A DNA stretch of 64,000 nt. Source: Ananas comosus. Taxonomy: Eukaryota > Streptophyta > Magnoliopsida > Poales > Bromeliaceae. Of this stretch, positions 23,513 to 33,228 are shown in pieces (positions within the stretch are counted from its first letter, which is position 1; each line of letters opens with the position of its first letter). A program made the position numbers and the translations under genes. The stretch is taken from positions 13,219,480-13,283,479 of the forward strand of contig NC_033625.1 of NCBI RefSeq assembly GCF_001540865.1, given 5' to 3'. Under the pieces are notes generated by a model, which was not told the origin of the DNA, searched no databases, and saw only the letters and a list, made by a program, of their open reading frames with translations.

Positions 23513-23912
23513 ATAATAATAAGGGTAAATTGTACTGCTGGTCCCTAATCTTTATCAATTATTTCACTTTGATCCCCAAACATTTCGGCTAAATTATGAG
23601 AAGCTCCTCATGTTTCATCTGTATTAATTATCCTCTTATATTTTAGAGATACAACTTGCTGTAAACATATCGAATAGCAAATATATTTCTATAAAGCTCG
23701 ACTTTTTATTTTTACTACTATAAAAATTCAGTGATATTCATATTTGCCCCTCTGTTTTGCTATCGTTAGAGCATTGTTTATTTTTTAACAGCAGATAAGT
23801 GAAATAATATTTTTGTCCTTATAATTAAATATAGCCCTCCAAAAGCTCAAATTGTTAGAATTATGCAAAAATATCCTTTGAAAAAAATATTTTATCCAAT
23901 AATATAAGAAGN

Positions 23913-24062
23913 AGGCGCGGGCGAGGGCGCGGGAGCGCAGCGCGGGCGCGCAGCGCGGCGCTGGGCGGGCTCGGCGCTGCGTGGGGTGGGTCTTCACGGG
24001 GTCCGCGAGGCCAAAGTGGCCCCGTGAACCACATGATAGGGAGGTCCACGGTGGACCTCCCT
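23913..24062. other. G+C-rich segment with two strong hairpins
   Basis: After the N at 23912 the sequence is GCGCGG-rich to 23985. Then TTCACGGGG (23993-24001) pairs with CCCCGTGAA (24020-24028), and GGGAGGTCCAC (24039-24049) pairs with GTGGACCTCCC (24051-24061) across a single-base loop. These lie in the 3' third of the Helitron candidate. Confidence 0.75.
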
Positions 24063-24864
24063 CTCATTCTTTATATATTTATTTATTATATATAGTATTT
24101 TATTTTTATATAGATGTATCATTATATAATAATTTATTATATAATTTACCATTTATTTTTATAAAATATAAAATATATAAATAAATGTTAAATAATTTAG
24201 ACTATCTCTTCTCATTCACTAACTGCTGGAGGACTACGATACCTACTAAAATTATTTCACTAAGTAATGGGGGACTACTATGTCTACTAAAATTTTTTGA
24301 TATACTTATTGCATTATTTAAATTCTGAAATTAATTTTTATAACTAATTTTTAAAATTAAATTTTAAAATAATTACCCGCAGCATCCCGTGGGTCCCTTA
24401 ACTAGTGTTCATACTAAAAGTCCAAAATTTGCTACGCATGCCGCATAACGCTCTTTCGAATATTATTAATGTGCCAATAATTTTATAGTTGTATTTGGCT
24501 CGACTTTTATTAATGAGTCAATGCACATAACATCATTCACTAACGCTTACCATGGACGGGAGCAAAAGTGTTAAAACTATTGTTAGACCTACTTTCTATC
24601 GAAACTAATCTTTTTGGTAACATGGTAATCAAGCCAATCACTAAGTACCCTCATATATTTCTATCAATTATTCTCTTTTTTTTCTATTTGTTTTTTTAAT
24701 CAATATATATATGACATAATTCACTTGATATTCATCATGCGTGCGAATATAAGTGTTAATTAAGACTGTTTCTAAACCTGCTTCCTAACACATCTATTTA
24801 TTTTGAGAGAAAAATGCTACGTGTATATTCCATAAAGCGAGTATAAATTTCACACCCTTACATC

Positions 24865-24896
<32 letters not shown>

Positions 24897-24991
24897 CTTA
24901 AGGTTTTTAATAAGAAAATTGATACGATAAGTAAATCTAGATCATAAAAGGTCAAGTATACAAAGTTCATATCTACATCATTATTCATTAG

Positions 24992-25470
24992 TGTGACACC
25001 ATTAGAATTTGAAATAATTTTATATATAAGATGTAATTAATATAGCTAAATCTCTTAATTCGGTTATACTATTTTTTACGGTGGTTAGATACAAGGGGTT
25101 AAAAGGATTAAGTGTACTGCTAGAACTAGAGTAGTTTTAAGATGAGTGACCCCTCCTATGAGAGTAAATCATCAGCCGAAGTGTGAAATGAGTCTCAGCT
25201 GAACTAGAATCATACAGTAAACAGAGCGCGGTTCCTCGACTGACGATCGTTGTGGTTGGGTGGATCGTAACTTCCCACAAGATCAGATAAGGCTAACGAG
25301 ACGAGTGTTACATTGCCTGATGTTTGTGAGTGTGCTTGAGCCGGACGAGAACGTTAAAGCTTAAAGGGGAGAGGAATGCTAGCTAAACTTTTTAACTCGA
25401 TTATATAGTTTTAGGCGATGGTTAGACTTCAAAAAAAATTAAGAAAATTAAGCATATTAGCACCGAAATA
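24992..25470 (+). mobile_element. Cassandra-like TRIM retrotransposon, copy 2
   Basis: Same structure as the 22290 copy, carried by the segmental duplication: TGTGACACC start, 5S-like AGAGTAGTTTTAAGATGAGTG at about 25128-25148, and the CATCAGCCGAAGTGTGAA internal motif. Both copies share the same decay of the second LTR, so they descend from one insertion. Confidence 0.6.
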
Positions 25471-25859
25471 ATTAATTTTATAATAGATGATCTCCTAAAA
25501 AAATGAGGCATCATACTTATTTTAATAGCATGCAATAAGACTGTTGATGTATTGACGATACTAATTTGATCATTTCAAAGACCTCGTGGGGTTCCTGAAG
25601 CATTAACAATAAGAACAATAATTATACTACCACGTCAGCACCACGAGTGAATAGTAAAAATTATTATTATTATTATTCGGAAGAGGACGCAACGACGCGG
25701 ATGCGAAATGCGCGGAGTGCTTCCCCCACACGCGATACTTTTCGTGACCTTCGCTCCGAAGTTTACGTGTCCGAGTGTCCACAAACACATACAAAAACAA
25801 CGCCACTAACTAAAAACACGCGGGCTCACGTTTTCCCGTTTCACACACCGATGATAGTA

Positions 25860-26217
25860 GGAAAATTTTCAAATAACACCCTATAGGTTTACACTTTCGT
25901 ATTTTGGTACCTTACGATTTATAGTGTATCGATTTAGTACGTACCTTGTGGTTTTATTTTTCTCTTTTTGTTATCCTTTTCACTAATTTTTTTTATTAAA
26001 TTAATGATAAAGTTGAAACTAAAATATACTAAAGTGAATATTCGATGAATCTAGATTAGATATTTGAAGTTTTCTATATATAATTTAACGAAATGTTAAT
26101 GGAGGAGCTGACAAAAAAAAAAAAATGAAACCACATATATTAAATTAATGCATTTCAAATCACAGAGTACTAAAGTGAGAAACTACGAAACCACCGGGTG
26201 GTATTGGAAGTTTGTCG
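25860..26217. mobile_element. Foldback MITE family 1, copy E
   Basis: This is the duplicate partner of copy D. Flanks ATGATAGTA (25851-25859) and ATAATAATA (26218-26226) are the same target duplication, slightly more diverged. Confidence 0.85.
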
Positions 26218-26344
26218 ATAATAATAAGGGTAAATTGTACCACTGGTCCCTAATCTTTATCAATTCTTTCACTTTGATCCCCAAACATTTCGGCTAAATT
26301 ATGAGAAGCTCCGCATGTTTCATCTGTATTAATTATCCTCTTAT

Positions 26345-26816
26345 ATTTTAGAGATACAACTTGTTGTAAACATATCGAATAGCAAATATATTTCTATAAA
26401 GTTCGACTTTTTATTTTTACTACTATAAAAATTCAGTGATATTCATATTTGCCCCTCTGGTTTGCTATCGTAAGAGCACTGTTTATTTTTTAACAGCAGA
26501 TAAGTGAAATAATATTTTTGTCCTTATAATTAAATATATCCCTCCAAAAGCTCAAATTGTTAGAATTATGCAAAAATATCCTCTAAAAAAGTATTTTATT
26601 CAATAATATAAGAAGGATAAAAATGTCAATTTAATTCATTTACTGACCAGGGTTAAGTATTTTACTTATAGTTAACTATATTTTTCTAACGGATTCTAAC
26701 AGCTATTGTATATTGGAAAATATTAGCTAGTACTTTTCAAAGGATAAAAATAAAAAGTTGAATTTGTAAGAATATATCTGCTATTCGATATATTTACAGA
26801 GAACTATATGTAATTA
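26345..26816. repeat. Foldback element of the 'CATATCGAATAGCA' family
   Basis: TTGTAAACATATCGAATAGC on the left mirrors GCTATTCGATATATTTACAG on the right, giving an imperfect inverted repeat of about 50 bp. The left half is also present at 23640-23911 in unit 1. The same family, split by the Copia insertion, lies at 56940-57555 and 63258-63385. Confidence 0.7.
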
Positions 26817-27109
26817 ATCCTAAATTTTATCACATTGTTTAATATTTTCACAAGTGGAAAGATGAAAAATAAAATAGAATAGAAGAGTACTATAAAAATT
26901 GACCGGCTAATAATGGCTTCTTTTCAATCTAAATTTTATCTTGAGTTAAATCATCTAGAGCTAATTTTTAACTTTGCAATGTATTGTTAGTGAACTACGT
27001 ATGTAAACTTAGGAGGTATGCATAACTTTAGGAAGTAATAAGTTATTAATTCTCTATTCATGGAATAGGTCATGTGAACTCCAATAGAACTTATTCTATC
27101 TGTTTACAG

Positions 27110-27335
27110 AGACTACGGCCATGATCTGATGGTTCTCGGTCAATTTAACACCAATTTTATTTAAAGTTTGTGAAAAATGTATTTTGGCATGTCTGATTCA
27201 GGGGCAAGAATGCTGGAAGCTTCAAAAGAGATAGCAAACGTCATATGCAAAGTCGAGATGGTTGTCGTTGTGAATGACGACATTGCGGGTGATGAGATTG
27301 TGCTTGACACGAGGAACACGCATATAGGAGACAAG
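27110..27335 (+). pseudogene. Two-exon coding fragment, family not recognised
   Basis: Two short stretches behave like exons: 27110-27138 (preceded by TTTACAG, followed by GT) and 27202-27335 (preceded by GATTCAG, followed by GTTTGG). The phases fit (one base plus two bases at the junction), and together they read an uninterrupted peptide of about 54 residues, including DYGHDLMVLG, EASKEIANVICKVE and DEIVLDTRNTHIGDK. The intron is only 63 bp. No start, stop or further exon could be attached upstream or downstream, so this is either part of a gene whose other exons I missed or a captured fragment. I cannot name the protein. Confidence 0.35.
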
Positions 27336-27609
27336 GTTTGGGACTAAAGTTTGAAGATTAGAGACCGATTATACAAGTCATTTTAAAGCACAGGAATCTA
27401 TTTGCCCATAAAAATAGTTTGGTATGAGAATGACCTATGCAAAAATGGTGAATGATTCATTATTTTTTTCAAATCCAACTTTATTTTACTGTGCAAAAAT
27501 TTAAAGTAAAATTGTTACGTTTTCACATTTTGAACAATAGAGTTATTATATCAAATAATTTTCAAAACCAAATTATTTACCCAAATATAAAAGTATATAA
27601 TATTATTTA

Positions 27610-27852
27610 GGATAAACTTCAATTCCCCGCTCTGCCACTTTTACTTTGCCACCCCGTAGTTTTAAAAATTACACTTATCTATCATGTATTTTTATTTTTA
27701 TTTTACTGTTAAAAATTACAAAATGACACCCTATTTAACGATAGATTTTTGTAATAAAATAAAATTACGAAATAGTTAAGTACAATTTTTTAAATCATAA
27801 GATGATAAAATAAAAATATGCTAAACTAGAAGGAGCCAATTGAAATTTATCC
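27610..27852. mobile_element. Mutator-like MITE, family 2 (243 bp)
   Basis: The terminal repeat GGATAAACTTCAATT is mirrored by AATTGAAATTTATCC. TATTATTTA stands on both sides (27601-27609 and 27853-27861), a perfect 9-bp duplication. The right-hand copy is also the left flank of the next element. Confidence 0.85.
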
Positions 27853-27861
27853 TATTATTTA

Positions 27862-28453
27862 GGGTAAATTTCAAATACCCCCTTGTAATTTCACACTTTC
27901 TCACTTTAAATACCCTCTGATTTAAAGTGCATCAAGTTAGCCCTGTGGTTTTGCACTTTCTCACTTTAGTACTCTGTGGTTTAAAGTGTATCAAATTAGT
28001 ACCCTGTGGTTTTATTTTTCTCTTTTTATTATCTATTTCACTAATTTTTTTCTTAAATCAGTGACAAAATTAAAATTAAGGAGTACTAAAGTGAATATTC
28101 GATAAACCTAGGTAGGGTATCTGAAGTTTTTTTTGTATATAATTTAACGAAATATTAACAGAGAAAAAAAAATCAGTGATAAAGTTAAAACTAAAGGGTA
28201 CTAAAGTAAAATATTCGATAAACCTAGATAGAGTATCTGAAATTTTTTGTATATAATTTAACAAAATATTAACAGAGGAGCCGACAAAAAGAAAAAAATG
28301 AAACCACAGGGTACTAAATTGATACACTTTAAACCACATGATAATAAAGTGAGAAAGTGCGAAATTATAGAGTACTAAATTGATAGACTTTAAACTATAT
28401 GGTACTAAAGTGAAAAAGTGCAAAATCATATGAGTGGTATTTAAAGTTTTCTC
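27862..28453. mobile_element. Foldback MITE family 1, copy F, with a duplicated core
   Basis: Left end GGGTAAATTTCAAATACC; right end GGTATTTAAAGTTTTCTC. It is flanked by TATTATTTA at 27853-27861 and 28454-28462, the same 9 bp that flank the previous element. The core is tandemly duplicated (about 28060-28150 and 28165-28270), as in copy C. The minus-strand frame at 28076-28429 is an accident of this repeat. Confidence 0.85.
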
Positions 28454-28537
28454 TATTATTTAATAAGAAAATAAAAATTTCGAAAATATCCGGTAACGGT
28501 GATAGTAACGTTTCTTACCCAGCATATTAACAATACG

Positions 28538-28610
28538 CGTTCCGGTTCCCGTTTCCCGTTTCCCGTTTCCCCTTTCCCGTTTCCCCTTAACCCTTGCGCC
28601 CCTATAAATA
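28538..28610 (+). promoter_or_regulatory. Core promoter of the 161-residue gene: pyrimidine repeat and TATA box
   Basis: Seven or so tandem TTTCCCG/TTTCCCC units (28545-28588) are followed by CCCCTATAAATATATA with the TATA box at about 28603-28610. A start site about 30 bp on would leave a 5' leader of about 120 nt before the ATG at 28755. The heptamer is not the plant telomere repeat. Confidence 0.6.
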
Positions 28611-28754
28611 TATATACTAATGCCCCAACTGAGAACCCTCCATTGCTAAACTCAAATTTTTTCCTCTTCCCTTTTTTTATTTTTTTTACTCCTCAAAAAA
28701 TTTTAAAATATATTTAAAGTCTCAAAAAATAAAAAAATAAAACAAAAAAAAAAA

Positions 28755-29240
28755 ATGCAAACCGTTAGCTTGTATTCCTCTCGGCCTCCAATTTTCCCTC
28801 CACCAATCAAAAACCCCGCGTTCCCCTGCACGCTTCCCCGAGCAATCTCCCCCCGCCGCCGCCGCCCGACCGCCTCATTTTCCGTGCCGAGGAGGCGCGA
28901 CCGAGGCGGCGATTCGGTCGACGAGGATTTGATCACGCTGCGGAAGCGCATACGCGAGATGCGGGACGCAGAACGTGCCAACGATGGCGGCGACGACGAC
29001 GGCGACGAGGGTCTGCTGACGACGACGTCGGATTGGACGGAGTGGGAGCGGCAGTACTACGAGGAGCAGTACTTGTCGGACGTGTGCGAGTTTGTCGGGC
29101 TCGTGCAGACGCTCCTGATGAGCACTCGGCCCTCCGTGGCCGTCGGATCGATCGCGCTGATCGGGCTCAGCGTCCCAACGGCCCTGATCCTGATCGCCTT
29201 GCGCCTGGCAGAGGCGTTGGCGTTAATGCACGGAAATTGA
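28755..29240 (+). CDS. Small single-exon protein with presumed transit peptide and C-terminal hydrophobic domain
   Basis: Intronless, 161 residues. The N-terminus (about 1-50) is rich in Ser, Pro and Arg (PRRRRPTASFSVPRRRDR) with almost no acidic residues, typical of a plastid transit peptide. Residues 55-68 read VDEDLITLRKRIREM. A DGGDDDGDE acidic patch follows, then WTEWERQYYEEQYLSDVCEF (about 93-112), an amphipathic stretch. The last third (about 128-157: VAVGSIALIGLSVPTALILIALRLAEALALM) is strongly hydrophobic, one or two membrane segments. This layout looks like a conserved family of small plant plastid membrane proteins of unknown function. I recognise the pattern but have no name. The start is the first ATG after a clear TATA box. 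The gene at 6877-7419 shares the DxDLxxLRxRIRE motif and a hydrophobic tail. G+C is far above the flanks, and there is no sign of damage. Confidence 0.75.
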   Translation: MQTVSLYSSRPPIFPPPIKNPAFPCTLPRAISPRRRRPTASFSVPRRRDRGGDSVDEDLITLRKRIREMRDAERANDGGDDDGDEGLLTTTSDWTEWERQYYEEQYLSDVCEFVGLVQTLLMSTRPSVAVGSIALIGLSVPTALILIALRLAEALALMHGN

Positions 29241-30148
29241 TGGTGGATTTTCTTTCTTTTTTTTTTCTTTTTTCTTTTGTATACAATGATTGGTTATAGT
29301 TACTACAGCTTTAGTTTTTTTCGGTGTTCGTGTTTTTTTTTTTTTACCTAATATCAACATTTAATGCAAAGTCGGCGCCGTTACGTACATTGTAATGATT
29401 GTGGAAATAATGTCGTTGCCGACTTTGGTAGCTATAATTATGAGTGTGCTTTTTAATCTTTGGTGATTAATTTATTTAATTTGGAAAAGAAATATGAATA
29501 GATGTATCCATTTTCACAATGCACTCATATTTTTCAACAATTCATATGCGAATATACAGCGGATACTAAATTTTTATTATTATATTTGCTAAAAAAAGAA
29601 TTTGAATTCAGTTACGAATCGAATTTGTATTTCGATATTATTAAAATAATAATATATATAAATATGAACTAAAATTAGAACCAATAAAAATAACAGTTCA
29701 CACTTCTATTCAAACTCTATATATTTTTTTTATTAAATAAAATATAATATTTTAACAAATATAAATGCAATTTTAATATGAGATTTATAGTAAAATAAAT
29801 AAAGAACGATACAAAAAAAACTACTTTATTTCTCTACAATGCGCGAAAACCGTCGGATACGATTGGATTAATTTTTAAGAAACCATATCGCATCCATTTT
29901 TTAAAAATTTTCTTGGGACACGAATTCAGATACAAGCATGCGTCGATTGCTAAATATTGACATCCAAATTCACATCCTATCGAATTCGATGTCGCATCCG
30001 ACTGGAGTTTATTGGAGCCAATTTTTCACTTTTGTTTACCTACTCTTCAAACTTGGAATACAATTTTGGCATAAATTGAATAAGATTGAGTATTCTACGT
30101 TAAAGATATGCCTTCTTTTTTATTGGTTTGGTCCATACACCGTGTCTA
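29241..30148. other. 3' flank and A+T-rich intergenic sequence, no gene seen
   Basis: Pyrimidine-rich 3' flank of the preceding gene to about 29340. From 29590 to 30000 repeated GAATTCAG / GAATCGAATTTG / CGGATAC words suggest an old degenerate repeat. No supported frame. Confidence 0.45.
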
Positions 30149-30937
30149 TGGAAAAATAAAAAGAATCTCATGAGGATTTTTTTTTTTTGGTGGATCCTAA
30201 TTTAAGTTGGAGTCCTAATTAGACTAGGATTGGTTTCATACAAGACTCTATATTCAATGATCACATTGAATTAGAGTAGGATTGAGCCAAATCCCTCTCT
30301 CTATATATATATATATATGTACGGCTTGGGTTGAGGGGCGGCCAAAATTAATTAGAGAAACTAATTATAAAGGTGGCCGGTTACTGAGGGCATGTACGGC
30401 TACGGGTATAGAGGCAAATTAATTAGCATCTGGTTGCATAGCTAATTAATTAAGGTGCTCTGTCCGTACGGTAGCAAGAGAAGGGAGGTTGCTCGCATGC
30501 GACGGATTGAAGTCGGCGGCGGAGCGGCGGTTCTCGACCATTTGTCTGAGCGGTTCGGATTCTTCGAAGCAACGCCATAAAGGAATTTGATTAGAGTTTC
30601 TATTTACTTCTCTAATTTGGTCTTCTCGGTTTTACGAAAAACTTTTTTCGATATTTTTTTAGAGTTTCGTTAGAACAAGAGAAATGTGAGATTCACCATA
30701 AGGTTCTTGATTTTTTTATCCGGAGAAGACATAAGGTGTAAGCTTGTATTTCTATTTCTTCATATAGTAAAATACATCTCTCTCGCTCTCCCCGTGGACG
30801 TAGGCAATTGCCGAACCACGTAAATCTTGATTTCTTCTTTCTGTATTTATTTCTTTTACTGTTCGTTCGGTGTTTTCTCTATTTTTCGTGCATCTTTGTT
30901 GGTAGCGCATGACGGACGATCCATCCGATTCCCAACA
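30149..30937 (+). mobile_element. Solo LTR related to the Copia element at 57556
   Basis: About 789 bp, close in size to the 777/785-bp LTRs of the Copia element and collinear with their reverse complement: CCTAATTAGACTAGGATT, TTAATTAGC/AATTAATTAA blocks, then CCGTGGACGTAGGC and CCGAACCACGTAA at 30791-30822. The end is CCCAACA at 30937. The flanks GTCTA/TTCTA match at four of five positions. No coding region or PBS follows, so it is a solo LTR. Confidence 0.65.
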
Positions 30938-31779
30938 TTCTAAAGGGATGTTTACAAGCAATTAATTAGAGAAGAGTGTAAGAAAGGAATATTTAGAAGC
31001 AACAATGCCTCGCTGGGGAGCCAATGATTAGCTGACACGTGTTAGTTTTTGCCTACATCTAATGATTAATTAGGTACTTTGTAATCCTAATATCCAAAAA
31101 AAAAAAAATCAAATTCTAAAGTAAAAAATTATAATCCTTGGATAAAGATAAAAGTGACACATGGTGATCCTTAACGAAGCGTCGTTGGGGAGCTCCCTAT
31201 TGAATGTTTTTCCATATAAAACTAGGGCTGTTAATGAAAAAAATCTTAAGTGGAAAGCTCTCCGATGAAGTCTCATTGAAAAACCCTTGATTCGCTGCCA
31301 CGTGTCAGTGACTTTATCCGATGGTTAGGGTTCGAAAATTCCTTTTTGGGTTTTAGTATTAGAAAATACACAAGGAATCTTAGATGGAGGCAAAATTAAC
31401 ACGTGGCAACGAATTGGAGGCTTCCTAGAAGTTTTATCTCTGTCAACGAGCCGAACAAGAGCGAGCTGTGGCCATCTTGAGATCGGCTTCGGCTCATTTG
31501 CTTGATTTGTTTACTAAACCGAACTAGCTTGTTTACAATTCGAATGGTTTGTAACTCGAAATTTAAATATCAAATTAGTTAATTTGAAAAATTATTGTTT
31601 TTTGCGTGAGAAATTAGTGTATTATTAATGTTTGGGTTAAAAGCTTATATATATATATGATATAGAACAGTAAATCTTATCCATTAGATTTCATCAAATG
31701 GTTGAAATTTACAAAATAAATGGACCTCTTTACATTGGGGTTGGGCGAAATTTCAAATAAAAGAAATTTCTAAATTACA

Positions 31780-31870
<91 letters not shown>

Positions 31871-32053
31871 TATAAAGTATACATATCTAAGCTACATCAA
31901 GCTAAATACGGGTGAGCTAATTCCAACTCATGTTCAGCTCATTAAGCTATCGGATGGAAATATTCAGTTCTTGTTCGACTCATTTATTACACGAATAATT
32001 CAAACTTGAATCCATTTTGAGTCAAACACAAGATTATTAACTTCATATAAACT
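30938..32053. other. Intergenic sequence with decayed foldback and a long microsatellite
   Basis: GTCAACGAGCCGAACAAGAG at 31442 begins a stretch related to the 16267/19675 repeat and to the GAGCCGAACA family, with mirror-image words (GTTCAGCTC, GTTCGACTC) at 31930-31980. No gene seen. Confidence 0.45.
31783..31860. repeat. (GT)n(AT)n microsatellite
   Basis: About four GT units run into some 36 uninterrupted AT units. Confidence 0.97.
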
Positions 32054-32457
32054 ATAGTTAGTTAATTCGGATTCGGCAAAAATTCGGCACGGGTATAATT
32101 CGGATAAAATTTGTTTTTTAATTTTTAAATTCGTTAAAAAATATGGCTAAAAAACGGATTCGGTAATTATTCGGATACATGATTTATACCGACGAGAGCG
32201 GCGACGACGCGACCCTCGGCCGCGAGTTCGCAACAGCGATCGCCAGTTTTTTGGGCGAATTATTCGCAAATCGCGAATAATTCACGAATAATTCGCGAAT
32301 CGCGAATAATTCGCGAATAATTCGCGAATAATTATTTTTGATGAAGAAATCGCATTTTTTTTCGAACTTTTCGGAAAAATACGGAACACCCCGTTTAATT
32401 CGTATCTTAAAAAGTACGCGAATAATTCACGTATTAATCGCGAATTAACTAACTAGG
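32054..32457. mobile_element. Foldback element with TIR TAGTTAGTTAATTCG and perfect 9-bp TSD
   Basis: The left end (ATAGTTAGTTAATTCGG) is answered by CGAATTAACTAACTAGG on the right. ATATAAACT is present at 32045-32053 and again at 32458-32466, a perfect 9-bp target duplication, so a Mutator-like element. Inside, at 32255-32335, AATTCGCGAATAATTCGCG motifs are tandemly repeated. The left arm is the inverted relative of the 89-bp minisatellite unit at 20010. No coding sequence. Confidence 0.8.
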
Positions 32458-32479
32458 ATATAAACTAATATATTAAAGA

Positions 32480-32775
32480 TCGAAAATGAAAAAAAAAAAA
32501 GTTCGAATAATTGTAACTGTCCGACCTGCTAGCAATAACAACCTATTATGCCCATACCAGCCAAAAATGCTCAAGCTCTCAAATGGTTCCCTTGGAATGG
32601 TCACAATCTGTTCCTATCTGACGTAGGATTATTAAGGTGTCACAAATTTCTCCCTGATGTCCTCGTCAACCTAAAGATCACCCAGCGATGTCAGGCCCAC
32701 TTCACACTTTTCGGCTGATGAGCCAGTTTCTGACTCGCTAGCGATAATAATTCTTTAGGCTCAAACCACCGGACC
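32480..32775 (-). mobile_element. TRIM-type fragment related to the Cassandra-like copies
   Basis: On the minus strand CATCAGCCGAAAAGTGTGAA and a later GGGAGAAATTTGTGACACC match the internal motif and the start of the 3' LTR in the 22290 and 36500 copies. Words ending in GCTAGC.GGTC/GAGTC occur on both sides as the presumed LTR ends. Boundaries are approximate and the 5S-like part is hard to see. Confidence 0.45.
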
Positions 32776-33081
32776 AAATGAATAAACCTAATTATTAATA
32801 CAGAGGGTCCAAGATTTCTTATATTGTCCATCAAAATTTTATTTTCCATTTGATGTGGGGACTATTGCGGTGATGTTGAAGTTTAAGTTATTAAGTATAT
32901 TGCCATGCAACAACTTGTTCAGCTAAGTAAATTAATTTCACACCATATCTTTATGCATTTTACTGTAGAGTTTTTGCTGATCCATTGCACTTGATGAATT
33001 TAGACTATGTACAAAGAAGATGAGCAATTAAAAGTGAAGATTAATTTAGAGTATTTGATAAGGCAATAAATTGTTCAAATT

Positions 33082-33228
33082 ACTGACCGTCTCTAGAGCA
33101 AGTGACAAAGGACTTGGTGGTTGGTATCCGAGACCCAAGTTCGAATCCTAGTTGATTCACATTTACAGCGAAGTTTATTTCTAAATGAAATAAACGAAGC
33201 GGGTAGCATGCTACCTATCTCTCGAAAA
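33082..33228 (+). mobile_element. tRNA-derived SINE, full copy
   Basis: An A-box-like AGAGCAAGTGACAAAGG and a B box AAGTTCGAATCC mark the tRNA-related head. The tail has AAACGAAGCGGGTAGCATGC and a short A-run. AATAAATTGTTCAAATT is repeated perfectly on both sides (33065-33081 and 33229-33245), a 17-bp target duplication that proves retroposition. A second copy is at 52518. Confidence 0.9.

Larger units (their letters stand above)
21841..23911 (+). repeat. Segmental duplication, unit 1 (2.07 kb)
   Basis: This runs collinear with 24533-26613 at roughly 95% identity by eye, including the poly(A) run at 22171, the TRIM at 22290, MITE copy D and the left part of another foldback. It stops abruptly at the N at 23912, where G+C-rich sequence begins. 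A 28-bp scrap of its left edge (GCAAAAGTGTCAAAAC...) is repeated at 21804, next to the G+C-rich segment. Confidence 0.9.
21603..24405 (+). mobile_element. Candidate Helitron (non-autonomous, 2.8 kb) carrying duplicated sequence
   Basis: The 5' end reads TCTATAACTATATATTATTCC preceded by A. The 3' end has an imperfect hairpin ACCCGC/GTGGGT (24375-24394), then 7 bases, then CTAG (24402-24405) followed by T. This is the plant Helitron pattern: 5'-TC, 3' hairpin plus CTRR, A/T target, no target duplication. The 5' end also resembles the inferred 5' end of the larger minus-strand Helitron at 50017 (both continue CCTCAA..TGC.CACG.GTCGC). Inside lie a very G+C-rich 5' segment, a 2.07-kb block almost identical to DNA just downstream, and a G+C-rich 3' segment with two hairpins. 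Single Ns at 21694 and 23912 weaken confidence in the internal order. No Rep/helicase frame is present. Confidence 0.5.
24533..26613 (+). repeat. Segmental duplication, unit 2 (2.08 kb)
   Basis: This is the second copy of 21841-23911. Unlike unit 1 it is not cut short on the right: the homologous foldback element continues past 26613 to about 26816. Unit 2 is therefore the likelier original location. The poly(A) run at 24869 is longer than in unit 1. Confidence 0.9.

Noticed and set aside
28076..28429. 117-codon minus-strand open frame
   Set aside because: It lies entirely inside foldback MITE copy F. The similar frame at 38121-38552 arises from copy H, so both come from the repeat.
28545..28588. 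Possible interstitial telomere repeat
   Set aside because: The unit is TTTCCCG/TTTCCCC, not TTTAGGG or its complement CCCTAAA. It is better read as promoter pyrimidine repeat.
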